DNA from: Stappia albiluteola | GTDB lineage: Bacteria; Pseudomonadota; Alphaproteobacteria; Rhizobiales; Stappiaceae | Reading direction: 5' to 3' | Length of the DNA: 64,000 bases | Assembly (NCBI RefSeq): GCF_014050225.1 | Contig: NZ_JACFXV010000064.1 | Span: forward strand, 62,001 to 126,000 | Shown: positions 44,859-52,759 of the stretch, one piece after another | Numbering within the stretch: position 1 is the first letter of the stretch | Layout of the letters: each line of letters begins with the position of its first letter | Made by a program: the position numbers and the translations under genes | Notes under the pieces: model-generated | Told to the model about the DNA's origin: nothing | The model's input: only the letters and a program-made list of their open reading frames with translations | The model's database searches: none

Positions 44859-45428
44859 TTGAGATACGAGTCAACGAATTCGAACCGTATTATGATTATG
44901 CGAAATCCTGCGTCCACGGAGATTGTGGTGAAGGCGAGGAGGCACCTTTTCGCCTTGCCATTTCTAATCTTCTGGTTGGGGGCGTGGACCATCGGAGGCT
45001 TCTCGGCGCTTACGAGACTAATCAACGGAAGTATAGAGGAGAGTGTCGGCCGTTATTTTACGATATTTTGGCTTGGCGGGTGGGCCATAGGCTGGCTTTT
45101 GGTTTTTTTTACGGTAACGTGGATGTTGTTTGGGAAAGAATTTATTATTATAAAATCACAGGCAATTATTAGATATTTGAATTTACCGCTCCTGTCTAAA
45201 AGACGTTACTACAATCCCCTCAATGTATCGAATGTTCGCGCGATCACGCAATTTGCGGGCGGCCGCCGCGGGCATCTTGATATTCCCATCATCGGGAAAA
45301 GCGAGGCCGTTGCATTTGACTACGGTTCGAAAACCGTTCGGCTAGGGGTTGGCCTCGATGAGGCCGAAGCCGAGAGCGTCGCTTCTGCAATACGCGATAA
45401 ACTGGGACTAAAGGGGGTGAGCCAGTGA
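44859..45428 (+). CDS. Two-helix membrane protein with PH-like C-terminal domain
   Basis: 189 residues. Two membrane helices (about 31-52 and 67-92) are followed by a soluble domain beginning GKEFIIIKSQAIIRYLNLPLL and ending VAFDYGSKTVRLGVGLDEAEAESVASAIRDKL, a pattern seen in bacterial PH-like membrane proteins. Function is unknown. The TTG at 44859 has GAGG eight bases upstream and follows the ATPase stop directly; ATG 44892 is an alternative. The first two thirds are AT-rich with an 8-T run (45103-45110), unlike the surrounding operon. Its stop overlaps the permease GTG by 4 bp, so it is translated within the ABC operon. Confidence 0.75.
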   Translation: MRYESTNSNRIMIMRNPASTEIVVKARRHLFALPFLIFWLGAWTIGGFSALTRLINGSIEESVGRYFTIFWLGGWAIGWLLVFFTVTWMLFGKEFIIIKSQAIIRYLNLPLLSKRRYYNPLNVSNVRAITQFAGGRRGHLDIPIIGKSEAVAFDYGSKTVRLGVGLDEAEAESVASAIRDKLGLKGVSQ

Positions 45429-46354
45429 CTGACGCTGCCTATTCTTCCCCGATGGGAAAAGTCGACAGCCCCTTCAGCCGGCTGATGAGCGGCACGACCG
45501 GGCCCGTCATCGTCGTCGTCGCCGTCATTGTCGCCGTCTGGTATATCGCCGCCGCGCTGCTCAACGCCCCGGCGCAGCGTGACGCCTTCCAGCGCGCCGG
45601 CCAGACGGACGTCACGCTTGCCGAATTCGTCGTCGCGACCTATGCGCAGGAGCGCCCCGTCCTGCCGGCTCCCCATCAGGTGGCGGCGGAAATCTGGGCG
45701 ACGACGGCTGAAAAGGCGATCACCTCCAAGCGTTCGCTGATCTACCATTCCGGCATCACGCTCTCCTCCACGCTGCTCGGCTTCGTCCTTGGCACCGCGC
45801 TTGGCATCGGCCTCGCCATTCTCGTCGTGCACAGCCGCGTGCTCGACAAGAGCCTGATGCCCTGGGTGATTTCCTCGCAGACCATTCCGATCCTCGCGAT
45901 CGCGCCGATGATCATCGTGGTGCTGAACGCGATCAACGTCACCGGCCTGTGGCCGAAGGCGCTGATCTCCACCTATCTTTCCTTCTTCCCGGTCACCGTG
46001 GGCATGGTGAAGGGACTGCGCTCGCCGGAAATCATCCAGCTCGACCTGATGAAGACCTATAGCGCGAGCGGCTTTCAGACCCTGTTGATGCTGCGCCTGC
46101 CCTCCGCCATGCCTTATCTCTTCGCCTCGATGAAGGTCGCGGTCGCAGCCAGCCTCGTCGGCGCCATCGTCGGAGAGTTGCCGACCGGCGCCGTCGCCGG
46201 CCTTGGCGCCCGCCTGCTTTCCGGCTCCTACTACGGCCAGACGGTGCAGATCTGGTCCGCGCTGATCGTGGCCGCCGTGCTTGCCGCCTCTCTCGTTACG
46301 ATCGTCAGCATCGCCGAACGAGTCGTGCTTCGCCGCATGGGGATGGCCCGATGA
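45425..46354 (+). CDS. ABC transporter permease 1
   Basis: 309 residues, about six to seven membrane helices. The BPD_transp_1 domain includes the coupling-helix EAA-type loop around GLRSPEIIQLDLMKTYSASGFQTLLMLRLPSAMPYLF and ends GAIVGELPTGAVAGLGARLLSG. The GTG start overlaps the preceding stop by 4 bp; its own stop overlaps the next permease by 4 bp. It forms the heteromeric membrane channel with permease 2. Confidence 0.92.
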   Translation: MTDAAYSSPMGKVDSPFSRLMSGTTGPVIVVVAVIVAVWYIAAALLNAPAQRDAFQRAGQTDVTLAEFVVATYAQERPVLPAPHQVAAEIWATTAEKAITSKRSLIYHSGITLSSTLLGFVLGTALGIGLAILVVHSRVLDKSLMPWVISSQTIPILAIAPMIIVVLNAINVTGLWPKALISTYLSFFPVTVGMVKGLRSPEIIQLDLMKTYSASGFQTLLMLRLPSAMPYLFASMKVAVAASLVGAIVGELPTGAVAGLGARLLSGSYYGQTVQIWSALIVAAVLAASLVTIVSIAERVVLRRMGMAR

Positions 46355-47505
46355 CGAGCGCATCCCTTACGCTTTCCGCCCGGGGCGTCGCCGGTACGCA
46401 GCGCTTCCTCGCCTATGCGATTACGATTGCGGCCCTGTTTGCCCTGCCGCTTGCCTCGCATGCCGACGGTCCCGTCGTCGCCGGCATGTCGCAGCTCCTG
46501 CTCGGCGCCGCGCTGCTCGCCGGCATCGGCCTGCTGATCGGCTTCGGCGTCCAGGGCGGACGTCTGCTCGATCTGATGCTGCTGGCGGTATCCGGCGTCA
46601 CGGCGATCCTGCTGCTGCGCTTCGTCGCCGCCTATCCAGGCACGGTCAAAGGCGGCTTCTGGGCGCTTGTCGTTGCCCTGTGGCTGTCGTCCTGGCTCTT
46701 CGTCGAACGTCTTTCCGCATGGGACGTGACGGACCGCGCGGCGAAGCGGGCGATCGGCCTCGCCATCCCGCTGCTGTTCGGCGTCTGGGTGCTGGTCCTG
46801 TGGGAACTGCTGGTCACCGGCTTCGGCGTTCCGAAAATCCTGCTGCCCGCTCCGTCCGATATCGGCCTGCGCTTCGCCTCCTCCATTCCGACGCTGTGGG
46901 CCGACTTCCGCCAGACCTTCCTGAAAGCGGTGCTGATCGGCTACGCGATCGGTTGCGGCGCCGGCTTCGTAACCGCCATCCTGGTCGACAAGGTGGATTT
47001 CCTGCGTCGCGGGCTGCTGCCGATCGGCAATCTCGTCTCTGCGCTGCCGATCATCGGCATCGCGCCGATCATGGTCATGTGGTTCGGCTTCGACTGGCCG
47101 TCGAAGGCCGCCGTCGTCATCATCATGACCTTCTTCCCGATGCTGGTGAATACGGTGACAGGCCTTGCCAGCGCCGACCGCATCCAGCACGACCTGATGC
47201 GCACCTATGCGGCCAACTACTGGCAGACGCTGGTGAAAATGCGCCTGCCGATGGCTTTGCCTTTTATCTTCAACGCTTTGAAGATAAATTCCACGCTGGC
47301 CCTGATCGGCGCCATCGTTGCGGAATTTTTCGGCACGCCAATCGTCGGCATGGGCTTCAGAATATCGACCGAGGTCGGCCGGCTGAATGTCGACATGGTC
47401 TGGGCGGAGATAGCCGTTGCGGCCCTGGCCGGCTCCGCCTTCTACGGCTTGGTGACGCTCTTGGAGCGGGTGTTCACCTTCTGGCATCCGTCCGTCCGGG
47501 GATAA
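46351..47505 (+). CDS. ABC transporter permease 2
   Basis: 384 residues, longer than permease 1 because of about four extra N-terminal hydrophobic segments (residues 15-130). The BPD_transp_1 core follows, with VLVLWELLVTGFGVPKILLPAPSDI and the EAA-type loop LASADRIQHDLMRTYAANYWQTLVKMRLPMALPFIFNALK. The ATG overlaps the permease 1 stop by 4 bp. It pairs with permease 1 and ends 35 bp before the binding-protein gene. Confidence 0.92.
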   Translation: MTSASLTLSARGVAGTQRFLAYAITIAALFALPLASHADGPVVAGMSQLLLGAALLAGIGLLIGFGVQGGRLLDLMLLAVSGVTAILLLRFVAAYPGTVKGGFWALVVALWLSSWLFVERLSAWDVTDRAAKRAIGLAIPLLFGVWVLVLWELLVTGFGVPKILLPAPSDIGLRFASSIPTLWADFRQTFLKAVLIGYAIGCGAGFVTAILVDKVDFLRRGLLPIGNLVSALPIIGIAPIMVMWFGFDWPSKAAVVIIMTFFPMLVNTVTGLASADRIQHDLMRTYAANYWQTLVKMRLPMALPFIFNALKINSTLALIGAIVAEFFGTPIVGMGFRISTEVGRLNVDMVWAEIAVAALAGSAFYGLVTLLERVFTFWHPSVRG

Positions 47506-47540
47506 GGCCGGCGGCTGCCCAAACCAGAGGGAGTTGGGAC

Positions 47541-48518
47541 ATGAAGAAGTTGGTATTCGCCGCCGCGGCGCTCGCCTTCGGGCTTGGCACCGCGCATGCG
47601 GCGGACAGTGTGACGTTGCAGCTCAAGTGGGTTACCCAAGGCCAGTTCGCCGGTTACTACGTCGCCAAGGACAAGGGCTTCTACGAGGAAGAGAATCTCG
47701 ACGTCACGATCAAGCCGGGCGGCCCGGATATCGCTCCCCCGCAGGTGATCGCCGGCGGCGGTGCCGACGTCATCATCGACTGGATGCCTTCGGCGCTTGC
47801 CTCGCGCGAAAAGGGCGTGCCGCTGGTCAATATCGCCCAGCCCTTCAAGAAGTCCGGCATGATGCTGACCTGCCGGAAGGAAACCGGCATCACCAAGCCG
47901 GAAGACCTCAAGGGGCGCACGCTTGGCGTCTGGTTCTTCGGCAATGAATATCCGTTCCTCGCCTGGATGAGCAAGCTCGGCATCCCGACCGACGGCAGCG
48001 CCGAGGGCGTGACGGTGCTGAAGCAGGGCTTCAATGTCGATCCGCTGCTGCAGAAGCAGGCCGACTGCATCTCGACAATGACCTACAACGAATTCTGGCA
48101 GGTCATCGATGCCGGCATCCCGGCCGAGGAGCTCGTGGTCTTCAAATACGAGGATCAGGGTGTCGCCACGCTGGAGGACGGCCTCTACGTGCTGGAGGAG
48201 AACCTCAAGGATCCGGCCTTCGTCGACAAGATGGCCCGTTTCGTCCGCGCGACCATGAAGGGCTGGGATTACGCCCGCGAGCATCCGGAAGAAGCGGCCG
48301 AGATCGTGCTGGAGAACGACGCGACCGGCGCCCAGACCGAAAAGCACCAGATCCGCATGGTCGGCGAGATCAACAAGCTGACGGAAGGCTCCAACGGCAC
48401 GCTCGACCCGGCAGATTACGAGCGCACCGTCCAGACCCTGCTCGGCGGCGGTTCCGATCCGGTCATCACCAAGGAGCCGACCGGCGCCTGGACGCATGAC
48501 GTCACGGACAAGCTGTAA
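47541..48518 (+). CDS. ABC transporter substrate-binding protein (THI5/NMT1 type)
   Basis: 325 residues with signal peptide MKKLVFAAAALAFGLGTAHAAD. The mature protein starts VTLQLKWVTQGQFAGYYVAKDKGFYEEENLDVTIKPGG, the signature of THI5/NMT1-like binding proteins. That family includes carriers of hydroxymethylpyrimidine, riboflavin precursors and other pyrimidine-like rings. With dihydropyrimidinase, ureidopropionase and PreTA in the locus, a pyrimidine or hydropyrimidine ligand is the best inference. GAGG lies before the ATG. Last gene of the operon, followed by a clear terminator. Confidence 0.93.
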   Translation: MKKLVFAAAALAFGLGTAHAADSVTLQLKWVTQGQFAGYYVAKDKGFYEEENLDVTIKPGGPDIAPPQVIAGGGADVIIDWMPSALASREKGVPLVNIAQPFKKSGMMLTCRKETGITKPEDLKGRTLGVWFFGNEYPFLAWMSKLGIPTDGSAEGVTVLKQGFNVDPLLQKQADCISTMTYNEFWQVIDAGIPAEELVVFKYEDQGVATLEDGLYVLEENLKDPAFVDKMARFVRATMKGWDYAREHPEEAAEIVLENDATGAQTEKHQIRMVGEINKLTEGSNGTLDPADYERTVQTLLGGGSDPVITKEPTGAWTHDVTDKL

Positions 48519-48544
48519 AATCGCGGCTTTCGATTGAGAACGTG

Positions 48545-48576
48545 AAGGGCGCCTGCCTCGGCCGGCGCCCTTTTTG
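48545..48576 (+). terminator. Rho-independent terminator of the ABC operon
   Basis: GGGCGCC (48547-48553) and GGCGCCC (48564-48570) form a perfect 7-bp stem with a 10-base loop, directly followed by TTTTTG. It lies 27 bp after the binding-protein stop. Confidence 0.85.
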
Positions 48577-48578
48577 TT

Positions 48579-49676
48579 TCACTGCACCCTGAGTGCCTCG
48601 TTCCACCGCTCGATGAGCCGCTGCCGCTTCACCTGGTCGAGATAGACGACCAGCGCGGGGCCGACGGGCACCGGGCGCAGCCTTGCGCCATAGACTTCCT
48701 GCATGTGCGAGGCGGTGTTCTCGCCCTTGACCTCGGGATGCAGCGCCGGCAGGCCGACCTTCTCCGCCAGCAGTTGCTGGCCCTGTTTCGACAGCAGGAA
48801 ATCGAGGAAGGCGGCGCCGAGGTCCGGAGAGGCGGCATTGCGCGGAACCAGCGCGGTGCGTGTCATGACGACGGTATAGTCCTTGGGAAAGACGATGCCG
48901 AGATCGGCGGTGTGCCTTGCCCAGGCCGCCGCATAGGAGCCGAGGATGTTGTAGCCCAGCGCGAAACGACCGTCCGCAACCCGCTCGACGATCGCCGACG
49001 AATTGGAATAGAGCTTTACGCCCGCCGCTCCCAATGCATTGAAAAGCGACCAGATCGACCGGTTGTGCTCGCCGTCGCGCGCCAGGAAGAAGAGGCCGAG
49101 CCCGGCCCGCTCCACGTCGTAGGTCCCGACCCGGCCATAGAGCTCCTTCTCGTTGTTCTTCAGGAAATCCGCGAGTTCCGAGCGGGTCTGCGGCGGCGGG
49201 CGTCCCCCGAAGGCGGTCTTGTTGAAGATGATCACCGCCGGCTCGAAGGTGACGCCGAAAACCGTGCTTCGCCATTGCGCCCAGGTGGGCATGGCGCCGG
49301 CCGCGGAAAGTTCCAGCGGTTGCGCATAGCCGTCGTTGGCAAGCTTCACCTGCAGGTCCATGGCCGAGGAAAAGGCGATATCCGCCGTATCCTCGCCCCG
49401 GTCCGTTTCCTCCAGCACGCGGGCATAGATGTCCTGCGTCTGCAGCTCCGAATATTCCAGTCCGATGGCCGGATTGGCCGCGTGAAAGGCACGAATCAGC
49501 GGCTCGGCCAGATCGGCATCGAGCGAGGAGTAGATGCGAAGGACGCGCGGATTGGTTTGTTCCCTGAGCGGCGGCAGCACGCGCACCGTTTCGGCGGCCC
49601 GAGCCGGAAAATGCGAAACGGATTGAGCCACGAGCCAGAGTAGGAGGACGGCAACGGAAAACCTGAGAGCGTTCAT
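48579..49676 (-). CDS. Periplasmic substrate-binding protein (iron/phosphoglycerate-type, SBP family)
   Basis: 365 residues with a signal peptide (MNALRFSVAVLLLWLVAQSVSHFPARAAE). LRIYSSLDADLAEPLIRAFHAANPAIGLEYSELQTQDIYARVLEE and the later GYNILGSYAAAWARHTADLGIVFPKDYTVVMTRTALVPRNA match extracellular solute-binding proteins near the Fe3+/PgtC type. No permease or ATPase gene is nearby. It is divergent from a TctD/TctE-type two-component system with a 100-bp spacer, an arrangement like the PgtA/B/C sensor system, so it may be a sensory rather than transport protein. Confidence 0.85.
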   Translation of the reverse strand: MNALRFSVAVLLLWLVAQSVSHFPARAAETVRVLPPLREQTNPRVLRIYSSLDADLAEPLIRAFHAANPAIGLEYSELQTQDIYARVLEETDRGEDTADIAFSSAMDLQVKLANDGYAQPLELSAAGAMPTWAQWRSTVFGVTFEPAVIIFNKTAFGGRPPPQTRSELADFLKNNEKELYGRVGTYDVERAGLGLFFLARDGEHNRSIWSLFNALGAAGVKLYSNSSAIVERVADGRFALGYNILGSYAAAWARHTADLGIVFPKDYTVVMTRTALVPRNAASPDLGAAFLDFLLSKQGQQLLAEKVGLPALHPEVKGENTASHMQEVYGARLRPVPVGPALVVYLDQVKRQRLIERWNEALRVQ

Positions 49677-49776
49677 CCGGCGATTATGACGGTCGCCGAT
49701 GCTCCTTCACAAGCCCCGCCTTCGCGCCTAATCTTGCCGGAAAACAGCCGGTCGCGCCGGCCGGGAGGAATGACGC

Positions 49777-50442
49777 TTGCGCCTTCTCATCGTCGAAGAC
49801 AACCGCGCGCTCGCCGAGGGGCTCAGCACCATGTTGCGGGCCGGCGGCTATGTGGTCGATGCTGTCCATGACGGCGAAAGCGCGCTCGCGGCGATTGCGA
49901 CCCACTCTTTCGACCTCGTCATTCTGGACCTGTCGCTGCCGGATATCGACGGGCTCGAGATCCTGTCCGAGGTCCGCGCCCGCGCCCTGGACACCGCCGT
50001 GCTGGTGCTGACCGCCCGGGGGGCGCTCGATGAGCGTGTGAAAGGGCTCGACAAGGGAGCGGACGATTACCTGACCAAACCCTTCGAGGTCGCCGAAGTC
50101 GAGGCGCGGATCCGCGCTCTGCTGCGCCGTCGCCTCGGCAACCGCCGGGCCCGGCTCGAATGCGGCGCGCTCGCCTTCGATCTCGCAAGCCGCCAGGCGA
50201 TGCTCGATGGCATGCCGCTGGACCTGCCGGCCCGCGAACTCGGCGTATTGCAGATCCTGATCAGCCGCGCCGACCGTGTTGTCTCCAAGGCGCAGATCGC
50301 GGAAACGCTGACCGAATTCGATGCCGAGATCAGCGACAATGCGGTGGAGCAATACGTCTCCCGCCTGCGCAAGAGGCTGGAGCCGCACGGGCTTCGCATC
50401 CGGACCGCCCGCGGTCTCGGCTATTGCCTCGAGGCTGGCTGA
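49777..50442 (+). CDS. OmpR/TctD-type response regulator
   Basis: 221 residues. Receiver domain with Asp51 in VILDLSLPD as phospho-acceptor, acidic pair in VEDN and Lys101 in LTKPFEV. The C-terminal winged-helix domain (about 125-221) includes RLRKRLEPHGLRIRTARGLGYCLE. The start is TTG at 49777 with GGAGG eight bases upstream; an ATG at 49770 is in another frame. The sensor kinase follows after 3 bp. Likely controls the divergent binding-protein gene or a distant transporter. Confidence 0.93.
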   Translation: MRLLIVEDNRALAEGLSTMLRAGGYVVDAVHDGESALAAIATHSFDLVILDLSLPDIDGLEILSEVRARALDTAVLVLTARGALDERVKGLDKGADDYLTKPFEVAEVEARIRALLRRRLGNRRARLECGALAFDLASRQAMLDGMPLDLPARELGVLQILISRADRVVSKAQIAETLTEFDAEISDNAVEQYVSRLRKRLEPHGLRIRTARGLGYCLEAG

Positions 50443-50445
50443 CCC

Positions 50446-51867
50446 GTGCCGCGCCTCCAGTCTCTCACCGCGCGCCTTCTTGCCTGGCTGCTGGTGCCGC
50501 TCAGCGTGCTTGCCGGGCTTGCGCTTCTGGATACCTATCGCGAGGCACGCCAGACGGCGAATGCGGTCTTCGATCGCGTGCTTGCCGGCTCCGCGCTTGC
50601 CATTGCGGAGCGTGTCGCGGTGACCCGGGACGGGCTCCTTGAGGTCGACGTGCCTTATGTGGCGCTGGAGATGCTGACCAGCGCTTCGGAAGATCGGGTC
50701 TTCTATCGCGTCGAGGGGCCGAACGGCCTGTTCGTCACCGGCTATCGCCAGCTTCCCGTACCACCGCCCGATCCCGACGCCTCCGCCGAGAGTGCCCTGT
50801 CGGCGATTGCCAACGTGCCGGACTTCCACGACGCCGATTTTCGCGGAGAGCCGATCCGGCTGGCCGTCTTGAGCGGTGCCGCATCCTCCGGCGAACAGTC
50901 GATTCCCTATCGTCTCGCCATTGCCGAGACGACCACCGCACGCCGGGCGCTTGCGCGCGACATTCTCTTGCGCTCCGCCGCCCGCCAGGGCCTGCTGATC
51001 GTCATCGCGGCGGTTGCGGTTCTTTTCGGCGTTCGCCGCGCGCTGCGGCCGCTCGCCCGCCTGGAGGAAGCAATCGCGCGCCGCAGCACCGACGACCTGC
51101 GCCCGATCCACCACCGTGCGCCTCGCGAGGTGGAGCGGCTCGTCGACGCGATCAACAGCTTCATGGCGCGACTGGAAACCGCCTTGAATGCGTTGAAGCA
51201 TTTCACGGGCAATGCCTCGCACCAGCTTCGCACGCCCCTTGCGGTGATCCGCACCCAGATCGAACTCGCAAGGCGCAGCACCGATGCCAATGGCGCTTCC
51301 GACGCCCTCGAGCGCGCCGACACGGCGGTGCTGCAGAGCGAACGAACCCTGGCCCAGCTCCTGCTCCTCGCGCGTATCGACGAGGCGGCGATCGACCGTG
51401 CGGCACCAATTGCTTTCGATCTGGTGGCGACGGCCCAGGCGGTCACGGCCGACCTGGAGCCGAAAGCCGCGCGCGCCGGACTGGACCTTGGTTTCGACGC
51501 GCCCGGGACCGGGGACGTCAAGATCGTCGGCAATCGCATGCTTGTGGAGGAATTGCTCCGCAATCTCATCGAAAATGCGATCGCCTATGCCGGCCATGGA
51601 CGTCAGGCAACCGTCCGCATTTCACGTTTCCAAGGCCGCGCGCGGCTTGAGGTGGAAGACAATGGACCCGGCATTGCGCCGGAGAAACGGGCGGCAGCCC
51701 TTGGTCGCTTCGCCAGGCTCGATCCCGAGGGACCGCAGGGTGCGGGGCTCGGGCTCTCGATCGTCGAGGAGATCGCCGCCTTGATGTCTGCAAGACTTGA
51801 GCTTCTTGAAAGCCGGAGCGGTGGCCTGCTTGTAAGGGTGACTTTTCCGGTTACTCCGGCAGATTGA
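50446..51867 (+). CDS. TctE-type sensor histidine kinase
   Basis: 473 residues. Membrane helix at about 10-28, a periplasmic 2CSK_N-type sensor domain (about 30-160), a second membrane helix (about 180-196), HAMP-like linker, then the phospho-acceptor His259 in GNASHQLRTPLAV. The HATPase domain has the N-box ENAIAYA, the G1 box VEDNGPGIAP and GAGLGLSIVEEIA. The GTG start lies 3 bp after the response-regulator stop. Cognate partner of that regulator. Related kinases respond to tricarboxylates; the ligand here may be presented by the adjacent periplasmic binding protein. Confidence 0.93.
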   Translation: MPRLQSLTARLLAWLLVPLSVLAGLALLDTYREARQTANAVFDRVLAGSALAIAERVAVTRDGLLEVDVPYVALEMLTSASEDRVFYRVEGPNGLFVTGYRQLPVPPPDPDASAESALSAIANVPDFHDADFRGEPIRLAVLSGAASSGEQSIPYRLAIAETTTARRALARDILLRSAARQGLLIVIAAVAVLFGVRRALRPLARLEEAIARRSTDDLRPIHHRAPREVERLVDAINSFMARLETALNALKHFTGNASHQLRTPLAVIRTQIELARRSTDANGASDALERADTAVLQSERTLAQLLLLARIDEAAIDRAAPIAFDLVATAQAVTADLEPKAARAGLDLGFDAPGTGDVKIVGNRMLVEELLRNLIENAIAYAGHGRQATVRISRFQGRARLEVEDNGPGIAPEKRAAALGRFARLDPEGPQGAGLGLSIVEEIAALMSARLELLESRSGGLLVRVTFPVTPAD

Positions 51868-51904
51868 GGCGTTCGCGCCGCCCCTGGTGAGCCGGCCCCT
51901 GGCC

Positions 51905-52495
51905 CTAACCTGCCCGCGCGTCTTCCGCCAGTCTTGCAAGCAGTCCATCGACCACCGTCAAAAGCTCCTCGAGCTCCAGCGGGCTCGTATCGAACAGCCG
52001 CATGTGGCGAATGCCTTCCACGGCGAGAAAGCCCATCATCGCGAGATTCGCGTTTTCCGATGTTGACCGTATCTCGGCGAGATAAGCGGCGTTCTTCTCC
52101 CTGACCGGATCGAGCAGGCCCGGCTCCTCCGCAATGGCGGCCAGGAAACCCGCCGGCGGACGCCCCTTCTGGCAGATGTGGTCGCGAAAGGTCGAAAGAT
52201 AGGCCCGCGCGAAGGCGTTCGGCCGGCCATCGCCCTGCAACACGGCAAGCGTCTGTTCAAGCTGCGCGGAGAAACCGTCGACATGGCGGGCGACCATCGC
52301 CTTCATCAGGTCGGATTTCGAAGGGAAATTGTAGAGGAGGCCGCCTTTCGAAACGCCGGCCCGGTCGGCGACCGCGTCGAGCGAAAAGCGCCTTGCGCCC
52401 TGTTCGGCGACCACCTCGATTGCCGCATCGATGATTTTCTCGCGCGTGAGCGAACGGCGATCCGATTTCGTTTGAATTCGAGCTTTTTGCGTCAC
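51905..52495 (-). CDS. TetR-family repressor of the RND efflux genes
   Basis: 196 residues. HTH region SLTREKIIDAAIEVVAEQGARRFSLDAVADRAGVSKGGLLYNFPSKSDLMKAM, followed by a TetR_C domain ending with EELLTVVDGLLARLAE. The start is GTG 52495 with AAGGG upstream. It is divergent from an RND efflux pair, and a perfect palindrome (52539-52560) lies 44 bp from its start. By analogy with AcrR-type systems it probably represses itself and the pump until an inducer binds. Confidence 0.9.
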   Translation of the reverse strand: MTQKARIQTKSDRRSLTREKIIDAAIEVVAEQGARRFSLDAVADRAGVSKGGLLYNFPSKSDLMKAMVARHVDGFSAQLEQTLAVLQGDGRPNAFARAYLSTFRDHICQKGRPPAGFLAAIAEEPGLLDPVREKNAAYLAEIRSTSENANLAMMGFLAVEGIRHMRLFDTSPLELEELLTVVDGLLARLAEDARAG

Positions 52496-52538
52496 GGGCC
52501 CTTCGGCTTCTTATTGCTTGGAGCGAGTTTGGAGTTGA

Positions 52539-52560
52539 CTTTACCGTCTGGACGGTAAAG
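52539..52560. promoter_or_regulatory. Palindromic TetR operator
   Basis: CTTTACCGTC and GACGGTAAAG are perfect inverted repeats separated by TG. It lies 44 bp upstream of the repressor GTG and 200 bp upstream of the membrane-fusion-protein ATG. TTGACTTTACCG overlaps its left arm and could be a -35 region for the plus-strand promoter. Confidence 0.8.
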
Positions 52561-52759
52561 AAACAAGCTTCGTAAGAATGACTATCGGATCCCGTAGCGT
52601 TTTTGCTGGCAACTTGTCATTCGGCTACGCGCGGCCTCCCACCGCCCTTTCCGAATGTTTTTCGGCGAACGCGCCCTAATAGATAACACAAAGCGGACTT
52701 GTGCCCCTTCCCTGCTTGCGAAGGGCGCAATCCATGCCTCGCAATTCACGAGTACTTCC

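Noticed and set aside
46281-47540. Plus-strand open frame running into the THI5/NMT1 binding-protein gene from upstream
   Set aside because: It lies out of frame over permease 2; the binding protein starts at 47541 with its own ribosome site and signal peptide.
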